Shown here: piece after piece, positions 18,088-27,522 of the stretch
Numbering within the stretch: position 1 is the stretch's first letter
Layout of the letters: each line of letters begins with the position of its first letter
Source of the DNA: Ligilactobacillus faecis
Lineage (GTDB): Bacteria > Bacillota > Bacilli > Lactobacillales > Lactobacillaceae
DNA length: 64,000 bases
Direction: 5' to 3'
Assembly: GCF_029889745.1 (NCBI RefSeq)
Contig: NZ_CP123639.1
Location: 1,058,501-1,122,500 of the forward strand
Position numbers and translations under genes: made by a program
Notes under the pieces: generated by a model
The model's input: only the letters and a program-made list of their open reading frames with translations
What the model was told of the DNA's origin: nothing
Databases searched by the model: none

Positions 18088-18113
18088 TTATAATTTCAAC
18101 AACGGTGTATAAT
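18085..18113 (+). promoter_or_regulatory. Promoter of the flippase-like gene
   Basis: TTGTTA (18085-18090) and TATAAT (18108-18113) with a 17-base spacer. The -35 uses the T tract of the nagB terminator. Confidence 0.55.
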
Positions 18114-18167
18114 TAACTACTGTATCGCCAATTTAGGTTAAACAAAATGTGAAAAGCGAGAAACAGA

Positions 18168-19775
18168 ATGAAAAACAAATTGTTATCTGGAACGTTTTGG
18201 ATGATGCTTGGGAGTATTTTGTCACGGATCTTGGGGATCGTTTATTTGATACCATGGCTCATGATGATCGGCAGTCCCGCCGATCAAAATGCAGCGCAAG
18301 CGATCTTCAATGCAGCTTATACTCCTTATGCACTTTTCCTCGCCTTAGGAGTAGCTGGTTTTCCGACCGCGATCGCGCGTCAAGTTGCCGAATATAACGG
18401 ACAAAACCGCTTTAAAGATAGTTTGCATGTTTTTAAATATGGTCTGCTCTTTATGTTTTTTACAGGGGCACTATGTGGCCTGTTGCTTTATCTTTTTGCA
18501 CCTTTGATCGCACGCCAAAGCGCCGTTGTTTCGACAGAAGTCGCTACGACTGCGATCCGTGTGATGGTCCCAACACTTGTGATCTTACCACCGATGAGCA
18601 TGATCCGTGGCTTTTATCAAGGAAATTCAGATATGCAACCGATGGGTGTCTCACAACTATGGGAACAATTAGTACGTGTCCTCTTTATTTTAGTTGCGAC
18701 TTACTGGATCATGATCTTAGGTCATGGTGATTATATCAAAGCTGTAAATTATAGCACGTTTGCGACTTTCATCGGTGCGCTAGCAAGTTACATATATCTT
18801 TTAGCTTACATGCGCAAACGTTTTGGACACTATAAAACTCTTTATCATGAAAGCTTACCGCCACGCGATGTTTCGATCGGGCGGATCTTCAAAGATATTT
18901 TCAAAGAAGCGCTACCGTTTATCTATATCGGTTCAGCGATCACGATCTATCAATTTATCGATCAGTTGACTTTTAAAGATATCATGGTCGGTCTGACAGG
19001 TTTAGATGCTTTGCAAGCTCAAGATCTGTACACATATTTTTCAGCCAACCCAAGTAAGATCACGACGGTCGTGATCTCCTTGACGATCGCGATCTCTGAG
19101 TCTTCTTTACCGCTTCTAGCAACGTTAGCCAAGCGTAAAGAAAAAGAGCAGATCGGGCAAACGATCGCGCAAAATATCGAATTGATGTTAGTGACATTAC
19201 TGCCAAGTTCGCTTCTTTTAGCTGTTTTAGCTTGGGAAGTAAATGGAGTCTTCTTTCCATTTAGTCAGTTAGGGGCACATCTCTTAGCTTACGCCTTAGT
19301 AACAAGTATTGCCTTGGCGGTTTTTACAGATCTTTTTACTGTGATCCAGTCATTAGGCGAACATAAACTAGCAGTGCGCTATTTGACGCTAGGGATCGTT
19401 TTGAAATTAGCTCTCCAAGTTCCGTTGACGTATACTTTCGGTGCTTATGGAGCTTTGACAGCTACGGCTCTTTCATTTACTTTGATCTCATTAGGTGTTT
19501 ATGGACATATCAAACATAAGTATTTAGTTAGAGGACAACTCAAAAATGTCAAATTGATCATTGTGATCAATGTTTTAGTCGCGTTAGCCGCGCTCTTAGT
19601 AAATGAATTGATCAGTTTAGTCTACGTTCCCCAAAATAAAGTGACGGCCTTTTTATACGCCGCTGTTTTTGGGGGGAGCTTTGCCTTACTATATCTTGCG
19701 CTTTTGAACAAGAGTGGGGTCTTCAAAGATATCTTTGGTTTTAAAGTTCGCCTAGCTGTTCGCGGTAAACATTGA
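18168..19775 (+). CDS. MOP-superfamily polysaccharide/lipid II flippase-like protein
   Basis: A 535-residue polytopic membrane protein with about 14 hydrophobic segments. The start (KLLSGTFWMMLGSILSRILG) and AALGVAGFPTAIARQVAEYN-like stretch place it with the Wzx/SpoVB/YtgP branch of the MOP superfamily. These proteins flip lipid-linked cell-wall or polysaccharide units across the membrane; the YtgP group replaces MurJ in some streptococci. It is monocistronic, between two terminators. A lipid II role is likelier than a capsule role because no polysaccharide genes lie nearby. Confidence 0.82.
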   Translation: MKNKLLSGTFWMMLGSILSRILGIVYLIPWLMMIGSPADQNAAQAIFNAAYTPYALFLALGVAGFPTAIARQVAEYNGQNRFKDSLHVFKYGLLFMFFTGALCGLLLYLFAPLIARQSAVVSTEVATTAIRVMVPTLVILPPMSMIRGFYQGNSDMQPMGVSQLWEQLVRVLFILVATYWIMILGHGDYIKAVNYSTFATFIGALASYIYLLAYMRKRFGHYKTLYHESLPPRDVSIGRIFKDIFKEALPFIYIGSAITIYQFIDQLTFKDIMVGLTGLDALQAQDLYTYFSANPSKITTVVISLTIAISESSLPLLATLAKRKEKEQIGQTIAQNIELMLVTLLPSSLLLAVLAWEVNGVFFPFSQLGAHLLAYALVTSIALAVFTDLFTVIQSLGEHKLAVRYLTLGIVLKLALQVPLTYTFGAYGALTATALSFTLISLGVYGHIKHKYLVRGQLKNVKLIIVINVLVALAALLVNELISLVYVPQNKVTAFLYAAVFGGSFALLYLALLNKSGVFKDIFGFKVRLAVRGKH

Positions 19776-19783
19776 TAAATTTT

Positions 19784-19812
19784 AAAAGACTGGTGTTTGC
19801 CAGTCTTTTTTA
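19784..19812 (+). terminator. Terminator of the flippase-like gene
   Basis: AAAAGACTGG pairs with CCAGTCTTTT around TGTTTG, followed by Ts. Confidence 0.85.
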
Positions 19813-20063
19813 TTGACAATGATTTTCATTTTTCTTAAACTTTCCTTGGATAAATCAAGATGATCGAGGTGGGGCGCTTCATAATGATAAGAGTAAAGTT
19901 GAAGTATCCATTAGAAAGTAGCAAAAATGTAGAGTAGATACTCGACTCATTAACTGAAGTAATAAGCATAAAAGGTAACGTTAGAAAGGAAAACTATATT
20001 ACTTTTTGATCACAGAGCACAAAAGATGCAGTGATCCTACATTTTATAGAACGGTGAACACTT
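19813..20063 (+). promoter_or_regulatory. Promoter with Fur-like box and ~215-base unassigned leader
   Basis: TTGACA (19813-19818) and TAAACT (19836-19841) have a 17-base spacer that holds GACAATGATTTTCATTTT (from 19815), about 14 of 19 matches to a Fur-box consensus. From the likely start near 19848 to the ABC gene lies about 215 bases with no riboswitch class I recognise; it has an inverted GATCAC/GTGATC pair near 20008-20036 and a 25-codon frame at 19860-19937 without a ribosome site. Confidence 0.4.
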
Positions 20064-21017
20064 GTGAAGTTGAATAAATTATTTAAAGTTTTTAGTGTAG
20101 TCTTTATTTTGAGTTTTTTTGTCAGCGCTTGTGGCGCTAAACATACTCAGACGAGTGCAAACGAGAAAAAAGAAACAACTAAGCTAAACATCGGAACGAT
20201 GCCGGCGCCAGATTCTTTACCATTATACGTAGCACAAAAAGAAGGTTATTTTAAAGCTGAAGGATTGGATGTCAAGTTGACAAGCTTTAAATCACCTAAA
20301 GATCGTGATGCAGCGATCGCAAGTGGGCAACTAAATGCAGCTGTCAGTGATGTCGTTGCTTTGGCAAGTTATGTCAATGGGGATCTAGGTTGGAAGAGTG
20401 CGACAGCTTTGACTGGTTATTTTGGGATCGTTACGAGTGATCCCGCCGTGACTGATGTCGCTTTGCTCAAAGGTAAAACTGTCGCAACTCAGCCACGACA
20501 AACGCCGACATTTTACTTAGATCAACAGTTAAAAGCTCATGGTCTGACAAGTTCAGACGTGAAGATCAAAGAAGTTGCTGCGATCCCAGTCCGTTTACAA
20601 TTAGTTGAACAACATAAAGCAGATGCTACGATCTTGCCTGATCCATTTTTGAGCATGGCTAAAGCTAGCGGAGCAAAAGTGATCGCTCAAAGTGATCCTA
20701 CTAAATACCAAACCACGATCTTAGCCGTCGATAAAGAGTTAGGCAAAGATCAAAAAGTTCGCGCTAAATTCATACGTGCTTATAATAAGGCTGTCCAAAC
20801 GATCGATCAGCATGATGCAAGCGATTATCAAGAGATCTTAGTCAAAGACCTTGGTTTTCCAGAGGCGATCGCCAAAAATTATCAGTTGCCTAAGTATACA
20901 GCGGCGCGCCCAGTTGCCACACAGATGCTAAAAGAAGCGTTCAACTATGCCAAAAGCGAAGGGATCTTACATGAAACTAAAGATCCAGCTAAGTATCAAT
21001 TGAAGGTCGTTGATTGA
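20064..21017 (+). CDS. ABC transporter substrate-binding lipoprotein (NitT/TauT/NMT1 type)
   Basis: A 317-residue exported lipoprotein. A basic N-terminus and hydrophobic stretch lead to the lipobox VSAC with Cys23. The mature part (LNIGTMPAPDSLPLYVAQKEGYF ... LNAAVSDVVAL) matches the NMT1/SsuA-like family, which binds sulfonates, pyrimidine precursors, nitrate or other small anions. The substrate is not evident. It leads a three-gene operon with ATPase and permease. The Fur-like box upstream hints at metal control, but the family usually binds organic ligands. Confidence 0.85.
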   Translation: MKLNKLFKVFSVVFILSFFVSACGAKHTQTSANEKKETTKLNIGTMPAPDSLPLYVAQKEGYFKAEGLDVKLTSFKSPKDRDAAIASGQLNAAVSDVVALASYVNGDLGWKSATALTGYFGIVTSDPAVTDVALLKGKTVATQPRQTPTFYLDQQLKAHGLTSSDVKIKEVAAIPVRLQLVEQHKADATILPDPFLSMAKASGAKVIAQSDPTKYQTTILAVDKELGKDQKVRAKFIRAYNKAVQTIDQHDASDYQEILVKDLGFPEAIAKNYQLPKYTAARPVATQMLKEAFNYAKSEGILHETKDPAKYQLKVVD

Positions 21018-21757
21018 TGCTTGAAGTTAGTGCATTAAATGTCAGTTATCAACAACAAGCTGTTATCTGTGATCTGTCTTTTCAGTTAGCCGAGCAAAAG
21101 ATCTTAGCGCTTTTAGGTCCATCGGGTAGTGGTAAGACAACGTTTTTAAGAGCTCTCTTAGGTGAATTGCCATATTCAGGGCAGATCACTTTAGGGGGGC
21201 AAAAGATCACTCCACATTCAGTTCGGTTAGCCTATGTGCCACAAGATCTAGGTCTGTTACCGTGGAAAACTGTTTGGCAAAATGTTGTCTTAGCGCAAAA
21301 GATCAGCCAAAAAAGACATCAGCATATGTTAGAAGAGCCAACTGCACTCTTTGAAAAATTAGATCTAATGCCAGTTTTGACCCGGTATCCAGCGCAATTA
21401 TCAGGAGGACAAAAACAAAGAGCTGCATTAGCCCGGGCTTTTGCGCTCGAGCCTGAATTACTTCTAATGGATGAAGCTTTTTCAGCGTTAGATATCGTTA
21501 CGAAAGCTAAGGCTCAAGCGCTTTTTTTAGAGCAGTGGCATAAGGCGCCAGTTACAACGATCTTAGTCACCCACGATCTCAAAGAAGCGTTACAGTTGAG
21601 CGATCAAATGCTGATCTTTTCCAAAAACAAACGCCCCCAGCTTTTAGAAAATCCGTTGGCTAAACTCAGTTATGCAAAACGAATAAAACCTGAAAATTTG
21701 ATGGGACCGTTTTTAGAATTTGAACAAAGGATGGTGCAACTATGGGAGGCCAAATAA
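21017..21757 (+). CDS. ABC transporter ATPase (NitT/TauT type)
   Basis: A 246-residue ATPase: Walker A LGPSGSGKTTFLRALLG, Q-loop YVPQDLGLLPWKTVWQNV, signature LSGGQKQRAALARAF, Walker B LLLMDEAFSALD and switch His in LVTHDLKEAL. The ATG at 21017 overlaps the preceding stop (TGATG), with TGAAGG about 10 bases upstream; a TTG at 21014 is also in frame. It powers the permease encoded next. Confidence 0.9.
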   Translation: MLEVSALNVSYQQQAVICDLSFQLAEQKILALLGPSGSGKTTFLRALLGELPYSGQITLGGQKITPHSVRLAYVPQDLGLLPWKTVWQNVVLAQKISQKRHQHMLEEPTALFEKLDLMPVLTRYPAQLSGGQKQRAALARAFALEPELLLMDEAFSALDIVTKAKAQALFLEQWHKAPVTTILVTHDLKEALQLSDQMLIFSKNKRPQLLENPLAKLSYAKRIKPENLMGPFLEFEQRMVQLWEAK

Positions 21758-22482
21758 AGCGTTTTGTTTATGCTGTAGTAGTCGTGCATCTTATTTGGAC
21801 ACTATGTGCATTAGCTTTAGATCGACCACTCTTACCGACACCTTGGGCAGTATATGCTTATTTTCCAACGATCACCTGGACAGTTTTATGGCAAAATCTG
21901 ATCGCCAGTTTATTGCGGCTAAGTGTCAGTTTAAGTTGTGCTTCGCTTTTAGGGATCATAAGTGGGATCGCGTTGGTGCGTTTTAAAAGACTAGGGCAAC
22001 TTTGTGATCCCTTGTTGTACTTTCTTTATCCCTTGCCTAAGATCGCCTTTTTACCTGTCCTCATGCTTCTTTTTGGTTTAGGTGATGGCTCAAAGATCAT
22101 CATGATCACTTTGATCACAGTGTTTCAGATCACGATCGGTGTGCGCGACGCAGTTCGGCAGATCCCTGCCGAATTGTATCAAACTTTAGATGTATTGGCA
22201 GCAAGTCGAGTAGATCTTTTTAAAGCTGTAACTTGGCCAGCGAGTTTAGCCGGTTTCTTGTCTGCGTTAAAGATCGCTTTAGGAACTGCGCTTGCAACGC
22301 TTTTTTTCACTGAGATCTACGGCACTCAAGTCGGATTAGGCTATTTTATCATGGATGAATGGAATCGCCTCGATTATCGTGGGATGTTTGTGGGGATCGT
22401 TGTCCTTAGCGGACTGGCCTACCTTTTATTTAGTTTGATCGAATTAGCAGAAGGATATTTTTTACGGTGGCAAAGAGCTTAG
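21742..22482 (+). CDS. ABC transporter permease (NitT/TauT type)
   Basis: A 246-residue membrane protein with about six hydrophobic segments. It has the cytoplasmic EAA-like loop (ELYQTLDVLAASRVDLFKAVTWPASLAGFLSALK region, about 148-175) of binding-protein-dependent permeases. It overlaps the ATPase gene by 16 bases. The operon ends at a terminator 3 bases later, so it is a complete binding protein-ATPase-permease set. Confidence 0.9.
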   Translation: MGGQIKRFVYAVVVVHLIWTLCALALDRPLLPTPWAVYAYFPTITWTVLWQNLIASLLRLSVSLSCASLLGIISGIALVRFKRLGQLCDPLLYFLYPLPKIAFLPVLMLLFGLGDGSKIIMITLITVFQITIGVRDAVRQIPAELYQTLDVLAASRVDLFKAVTWPASLAGFLSALKIALGTALATLFFTEIYGTQVGLGYFIMDEWNRLDYRGMFVGIVVLSGLAYLLFSLIELAEGYFLRWQRA

Positions 22483-22484
22483 CA

Positions 22485-22513
22485 AAGTCTGTTTCAAGAA
22501 ACAGGCTTTTTTA
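22485..22513 (+). terminator. Terminator of the NitT/TauT-type operon
   Basis: AAAGTCTGTTTC pairs with GAAACAGGCTTT, followed by Ts. Confidence 0.82.
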
Positions 22514-22514
22514 G

Positions 22515-22566
22515 TTGACAAATGTAAATAATAAGTATAAAGTTGCAGTGTAAGGTTACAAATGTA
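22515..22566 (+). promoter_or_regulatory. Copper-operon promoter with two cop boxes
   Basis: TTGACA (22515-22520) and TATAAA (22536-22541) form a promoter with a short spacer. TACAAATGTA (22557-22566) is a perfect cop box (TACAnnTGTA) for CopY-family repressors, and GACAAATGTA (22518-22527) is a one-mismatch copy overlapping the -35. No copY gene is in the window. Confidence 0.65.
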
Positions 22567-22587
22567 AACGAAAGAAGAGTGGAATTT

Positions 22588-22962
22588 ATGGGAAAAGTCA
22601 TCACAGTTATCGTTGCCATTGTTTTGATCGGTTTTATTTTATGGTGGTTCTTTGATAAACACGAACAAGTCGAGGTCAAAGCTAAAAAGACCGGGGGGAA
22701 TGAACAAGAAGTCAAGATCACAGTTGACGGGGGCTATTCACCAGAAACAGTCGTTTTGCAAAAAGGGGTGCCTGCAACACTTGTCTTTGAAAGAAAAGAT
22801 CCATCGAGCTGTTTAGAGCGCGTCGTCTTTTCTGATTTTGGGATCAACGAGCTTTTGCCCCAAAATGAAGAAAAGAAGATCAAGTTCGATACAAGTAAAG
22901 CCGGTGAATTTGGCTATGCATGTGGGATGAACATGTTCCACGGAAAGGTGGTCGTTAAATGA
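22588..22962 (+). CDS. Membrane-anchored cupredoxin-domain protein
   Basis: A 124-residue protein. One N-terminal transmembrane segment ([19 protein letters not shown]) anchors an outside domain with a plastocyanin-like fold: [17 protein letters not shown]-type start, SSCLERVVF and a C-terminal [12 protein letters not shown] ligand loop with Cys, Met and His suited to copper. The ATG at 22588 has GAAGAGTGG upstream; the frame before it covers a cop box. The stop overlaps copA by 4 bases. It probably binds or hands over copper outside the membrane near CopA. Confidence 0.82.
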   Translation: MGKVITVIVAIVLIGFILWWFFDKHEQVEVKAKKTGGNEQEVKITVDGGYSPETVVLQKGVPATLVFERKDPSSCLERVVFSDFGINELLPQNEEKKIKFDTSKAGEFGYACGMNMFHGKVVVK

Positions 22963-24875
22963 TGTCGTATAAAAAACGCTTCATCATTTCGTTAGTTTTA
23001 TCCCTCCCATTATTAGTCGATATGGTCATGATGCCTTTTGGTTTGATGCTACCAGCGTATAATTGGATCGCTTTAGTCACGACGACTTTGATCATGGCTT
23101 TATCAGCTTATCCTTTTTGGCGCAGTGCCTGGGCCTCATTTAAACATCACCATGCTAATATGGATACGTTAGTTGCGATCGGGACTGCTGTTGCTTACTT
23201 CTATAGTATCTTTGCGATGTTTACTGGGCGCCCGGTCTATTTTGAAAGTGCAGCTTTTGTGACGGTCTTTGTGCTTTTAGGGCAAGTGATCGAAGAAAGC
23301 ATGCGTGATAATGCATCGAGTTCGGTTGAAAAGTTACTAGATCTTCAAGCCAAAGATGCTGATGTCGTTTTAGGCGATAAGATCGTTAAAGTTCCATTAG
23401 CTAAATTGAAAGTAGGCGATCTGATCCGCGTCAAACCTGGACAAAAGATCGCTGTTGATGGTGTGATCGTCAAAGGAAATTCAAGTATCGATGAATCGAT
23501 GGTCACGGGTGAAAGCATGCCAGTCAGAAAAGAAGTTGGTGACGATGTGATCGGCTCAACTCTGAATTTAGATGGGACTTTTACCTTTAAAGCAAGTAAA
23601 GTCGGTGAAGATACACTTTTGGCACAGATCGTTGAATTAGTCAAAAAAGCGCAAAATAGCCATGCACCGATCCAAAAATTGACGGATAAGATCTCAGATT
23701 ACTTTGTCCCGCTTGTCATGATCGCTTCGATCTTAACGTTTGTTATTTGGTATGTCTGTTTAGGTAGCACGCCAGTCCAAGCCTTGTTATACGCAGTAGC
23801 TGTTATCGTGATCGCTTGTCCATGTGCGCTTGGTTTAGCCACACCGACAGCGTTGATGGTCGGGACTGGGCGCAGTGCTCGAGCTGGGGTCTTGATCAAA
23901 AATGGTGAAGTTTTAGAAGAAGTCGATCGGCTGACGGCTGTCGTTTTCGATAAAACAGGAACGATCACTGAAGGTAAACCAGTTGTAACAGATATCGTAG
24001 CAGAAAATGAAAAAGAAGTTTTACAATTAGCTGCGAGTTTAGAAGAAGCTTCAGAACATCCGTTGGCAAGTGCGATCTTAGCCAAAGCAAAAGCGGAAAA
24101 AGTAACGCTTTTACCAACGGCTGATTTTATTTCATATCAAGGTAAAGGTGTCTGCGCTAATATTTCCAATAAAGACGTTTTTGTGGGCAATAAGCATTTA
24201 GTCAAAGAGAAAGCTTTGTCGGAAAAACTTAAGGAAAGTTACGATAAATTGCAAGAACAAGGCAAAACAGTCGTTTTTGTCGGTGAAGCAGAGCAAGTGA
24301 TCGGGTTGATCGCGATCCAAGATGCGCCAAAGAAAACTTCTAAAGAAGCGATCGAGCTTTTGAATAAAAAGGGCTTAAAGACGGTGATGTTGACTGGGGA
24401 TGCCCCTAAAGTTGCCGAGGCGATCGCTAAAGAAGTCGGGATCAAAGAGGTGATCGCTGGTGTTTTACCTGCTGAAAAAGCTAAGTATATCGAAGAGCTC
24501 AAAGAACATGAAACAGTTGCCTTTGTTGGGGATGGGATCAACGATGCTCCTGCTTTGACAACGGCCGATGTAGGGATCGCGATGGGTTCAGGAACTGATA
24601 TCGCGATCGAATCTGGCGGGATCGTTTTGATGAAAAATGATCTTCTAGGCGTAGTTCGAGCATTAGAGCTGAGTCAAAAGACGTTTGCCCGGATCAAGCT
24701 GAACTTGTTTTGGGCCTTTATCTACAACGTGATCGGGATCCCGATCGCAGCTGGTCTTTTTGTTGGCGTAGGTTTAACATTAAGTCCTGCTTTTGCAGGT
24801 TTAGCGATGGCACTTAGTTCGATCTCAGTTGTGTTGAGTTCGCTACTTTTGAATCGCGTCAAACTTTCAGTTTGA
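22959..24875 (+). CDS. copA: Copper-exporting P1B-type ATPase lacking N-terminal metal-binding domain
   Basis: A 638-residue P-type ATPase. The protein starts directly with membrane helices, so the usual CxxC heavy-metal domain is absent. TGES (about 184-187), the CPC motif at 287-289, the phosphorylated Asp331 in [14 protein letters not shown] and [10 protein letters not shown] are present; [12 protein letters not shown] near the C-terminus is typical of Cu(I) exporters. It overlaps the cupredoxin gene (ATGA). Control by CopY boxes indicates copper detoxification. A silver substrate is also possible. Confidence 0.92.
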   Translation: MMSYKKRFIISLVLSLPLLVDMVMMPFGLMLPAYNWIALVTTTLIMALSAYPFWRSAWASFKHHHANMDTLVAIGTAVAYFYSIFAMFTGRPVYFESAAFVTVFVLLGQVIEESMRDNASSSVEKLLDLQAKDADVVLGDKIVKVPLAKLKVGDLIRVKPGQKIAVDGVIVKGNSSIDESMVTGESMPVRKEVGDDVIGSTLNLDGTFTFKASKVGEDTLLAQIVELVKKAQNSHAPIQKLTDKISDYFVPLVMIASILTFVIWYVCLGSTPVQALLYAVAVIVIACPCALGLATPTALMVGTGRSARAGVLIKNGEVLEEVDRLTAVVFDKTGTITEGKPVVTDIVAENEKEVLQLAASLEEASEHPLASAILAKAKAEKVTLLPTADFISYQGKGVCANISNKDVFVGNKHLVKEKALSEKLKESYDKLQEQGKTVVFVGEAEQVIGLIAIQDAPKKTSKEAIELLNKKGLKTVMLTGDAPKVAEAIAKEVGIKEVIAGVLPAEKAKYIEELKEHETVAFVGDGINDAPALTTADVGIAMGSGTDIAIESGGIVLMKNDLLGVVRALELSQKTFARIKLNLFWAFIYNVIGIPIAAGLFVGVGLTLSPAFAGLAMALSSISVVLSSLLLNRVKLSV

Positions 24876-24884
24876 TATAGTATT

Positions 24885-24930
24885 AAAAGAGCTGTCTACC
24901 TCATTGACATGAGAGGGACAGCTCTTTTAT
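24885..24930 (+). terminator. copA terminator
   Basis: AAAAGAGCTGTC (24885-24896) pairs with GACAGCTCTTTT (24917-24928). Confidence 0.82.
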
Positions 24931-24943
24931 GTTATGTTTAGAG

Positions 24944-24986
24944 CAAAAAAGAGTCACGCTACTGCTGTATAGTAGCGTGACTCTTT
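24944..24986 (-). terminator. xfp terminator
   Basis: AAAGAGTCACGCTACT and AGTAGCGTGACTCTTT form a 16-bp perfect stem with a 7-base loop; on the minus strand six Ts follow. Confidence 0.85.
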
Positions 24987-25025
24987 GACTTATATTACAG
25001 GCTCTTTAAGAGAACAAGCGTTGAT

Positions 25026-27395
25026 CTAGTTTAATGGTTTCCATTCCCAAGCTTCAACTTCAGGTAAGTCGGTCCCTTCATCGCGAATGTATTGGTGATG
25101 TTTAGCGATGATGCTATCCATCTCAGCCACGATCTCACCGTATTTAGCTGGTGTTGGTAAGCTTGCAACGGCTGATTTGACTAAGTCGAAACGATCCATT
25201 TGGTTAACGACTCGCATGTCAAATGGTGTCGTGATATCCCCGTTTTCACGGTAACCGTGGATCTTGATATTGTGATTGTGACGATCAAAGAAGATGTCAC
25301 GGATCAAACCTTCAAAGCCGTGGAAAGCAAAGACGATCGGTTTGTCTTTGGTGAAGTACATGTCAAATTCTTCATCGCTCAAGCCACGAGGGTCGATCTT
25401 AGGACTGCGAAGCTTCAAAAGATCAACGACATTGATAAAGCGGATCTTAAGGTCAGGCAATTTTTCATGCAAGATCGAGATCGCTGCTAAAGCTTCTAAG
25501 TTTGGTTCAGTACCAGCGGCCGCAAAGACGATATCTGGTTCGGCATTTTGGTCAGTCGAAGCCCAATCGATGATCTTAAGCCCTTTGTCGACTAATTCTT
25601 TTGCTTCGGCAGCAGAATAGAATTGTTGCCGTGGATGTTTGGAAGAAACGATCAAGTTGATCTTTTCACGGTCATTTAAGACTTTATCAAAAACAGCCAA
25701 GAGTGAGTTAGCATCAGCTGGAAGGTATTCACGGATGAATTCCGGCTTCTTATCAGCTAAGTGGGCTAAAATACCAGGATCTTGGTGTGTGTAACCATTG
25801 TGATCTTGTTGGAAAACAGTCGAAGTTGCGATGACGTTCAAGGATGGGACTTCAGTTCTCCAAGGAAGCTCTTTAGCTTTACGTAACCATTTGAAGTGTT
25901 GTGTGAGCATTGAGTCAACAACACGTAAGAATGCTTCATAAGAGGAGAAGAAGCCATGACGACCTGTTAAAACGTAACCTTCTAAGAAACCTTCATCTTG
26001 GTGTTCAGAAAGTTGAGAATCGATCACACGTCCAGCTGGTGCTATGAATTCATCGTTAGGCTCTTTGACTTCTAGCATCCATTGCCGGTTTGTTTCGTTA
26101 AAGACTGGTCCTAAGCGGTTTGACATCGTTTCATCAGGGCCAAAGATCCGGAAGTTTTTGTTGTGAGCATTTAGTTTGATCACTTCTTCTAAATAGTTCC
26201 CAAGCACAGTCATATCTTGTTTGGTTTGTGCCCCTGGAGTCGTTGTATCGACTGCAAATTCTCTAAAATCAGGTAAGATCAGATCACGGATCAAGGCACC
26301 TGGATTAGTATGTGGGTTCATCGCCATCCGCTTGTCGCCTTTTGGTGTGATCGCAGCGATCTCAGCTTTGAGTGCTCCGTTTTCATCGAAGAGTTCTTCT
26401 GGACGGTAGCTTTCGAGCCATTCAACTAAAGCATCAGCATGTTGCATATCATTTTGGTCAACTGGGATCGGGATCTGATGTGCTCTAAAGGAGTTTTCGA
26501 TCGGTTTACCATCCCATGTCTTTGGACCAGTCCAACCTTTTGGTGCTCTAAAGATGATCATTGGCCAAACTGGTAAGCTTTGGTCGTTATTTTCGCGAGC
26601 ATTAGCTTGAAGTGCTTTGATCTTTTCGATCGCTTGATCGAGTGCTTTTGCCATTTTTGGATGCATTTCAGCTGGATCGTCACCTTCGACAAAGATCGGA
26701 TCCCAGCCAAGGCCTTCAAAATATTTTTGTAAGTTTTCATTTGATTCACGCGACAAGATCGTTGGGTTTGAGATCTTGAAGCCGTTGAGGTTCAAGATCG
26801 GTAAAACCGCACCGTCATTGATCGGGTTGATAAATTTATTTGACATCCAAGAAGCTGCTAATGGACCAGTTTCAGCTTCCCCGTCACCAACGACAGAAGC
26901 AACGATCAGATCTGGATTATCAAGGACTGCTCCGACAGCGTGAGAGATCGAGTAACCTAATTCGCCCCCTTCGTGGATCGAACCTGGTGTTTCTGGGGCC
27001 GCGTGCGATGCGATCCCACCAGGGAAAGAGAAACGTTTGAAAAGTTTAGCCATACCTTTTGTGTCTTGTGTGATCTCTGGGTAGATCTCTGTGTAACTGC
27101 CATCAAGGTAAGAGTTTGAGACCATAACTTGACCACCGTGACCAGGACCTTCAACGTAGAACATATCAAGATCATATTTATTGATGACCCGATTCAAGTG
27201 GGCATAAATAAAGTTTTGACCAGCGATCGTACCCCAGTGACCGATCGGTTTGACTTTTACATCAGAGGGTTCAAGTGGGCGACGTAAAAGCGGGTTATCT
27301 TTCAAATAAAGTTGGCCGACAGAAACATAGTTTGCAGCCCGCCAATAAGCATCTAATTTATCTAAATATTCTTTGGATGAGAAATCTGTTGTCAT
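25026..27395 (-). CDS. xfp: Xylulose-5-P/fructose-6-P phosphoketolase
   Basis: A 789-residue thiamine diphosphate enzyme that cleaves xylulose-5-P (and perhaps fructose-6-P) with phosphate to acetyl-phosphate and glyceraldehyde-3-P or erythrose-4-[18 protein letters not shown] carries the ThDP/Mg motif, and [13 protein letters not shown] and GPGHGGQ are conserved. AAAGGAGAGG precedes the ATG. A minus-strand TTGACA/TATTAT promoter lies at 27462-27435. It is next to ackA in the same direction; the pair converts acetyl-P to acetate with ATP gain, the basis of heterolactic pentose use. Confidence 0.95.
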   Translation of the reverse strand: MTTDFSSKEYLDKLDAYWRAANYVSVGQLYLKDNPLLRRPLEPSDVKVKPIGHWGTIAGQNFIYAHLNRVINKYDLDMFYVEGPGHGGQVMVSNSYLDGSYTEIYPEITQDTKGMAKLFKRFSFPGGIASHAAPETPGSIHEGGELGYSISHAVGAVLDNPDLIVASVVGDGEAETGPLAASWMSNKFINPINDGAVLPILNLNGFKISNPTILSRESNENLQKYFEGLGWDPIFVEGDDPAEMHPKMAKALDQAIEKIKALQANARENNDQSLPVWPMIIFRAPKGWTGPKTWDGKPIENSFRAHQIPIPVDQNDMQHADALVEWLESYRPEELFDENGALKAEIAAITPKGDKRMAMNPHTNPGALIRDLILPDFREFAVDTTTPGAQTKQDMTVLGNYLEEVIKLNAHNKNFRIFGPDETMSNRLGPVFNETNRQWMLEVKEPNDEFIAPAGRVIDSQLSEHQDEGFLEGYVLTGRHGFFSSYEAFLRVVDSMLTQHFKWLRKAKELPWRTEVPSLNVIATSTVFQQDHNGYTHQDPGILAHLADKKPEFIREYLPADANSLLAVFDKVLNDREKINLIVSSKHPRQQFYSAAEAKELVDKGLKIIDWASTDQNAEPDIVFAAAGTEPNLEALAAISILHEKLPDLKIRFINVVDLLKLRSPKIDPRGLSDEEFDMYFTKDKPIVFAFHGFEGLIRDIFFDRHNHNIKIHGYRENGDITTPFDMRVVNQMDRFDLVKSAVASLPTPAKYGEIVAEMDSIIAKHHQYIRDEGTDLPEVEAWEWKPLN

Positions 27396-27522
27396 TATTC
27401 GCCTCTCCTTTTGCTTTTTCTAGCTACACTTATAATAATAACTATTTATCATTTGGTGTCAACTATTTATAACTTTGGAACGTACCAAATTTAACTAAAA
27501 TATAAAAGATTCACATTTTGAG

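Noticed and set aside
19860-19937. 25-codon frame in the ABC-operon leader as a leader peptide
   Set aside because: No ribosome binding site and no run of one amino acid that would suggest attenuation.
23345-24541. Long minus-strand frames opposite copA
   Set aside because: They lie fully within copA on the other strand, lack ribosome sites, and follow from its codon pattern.
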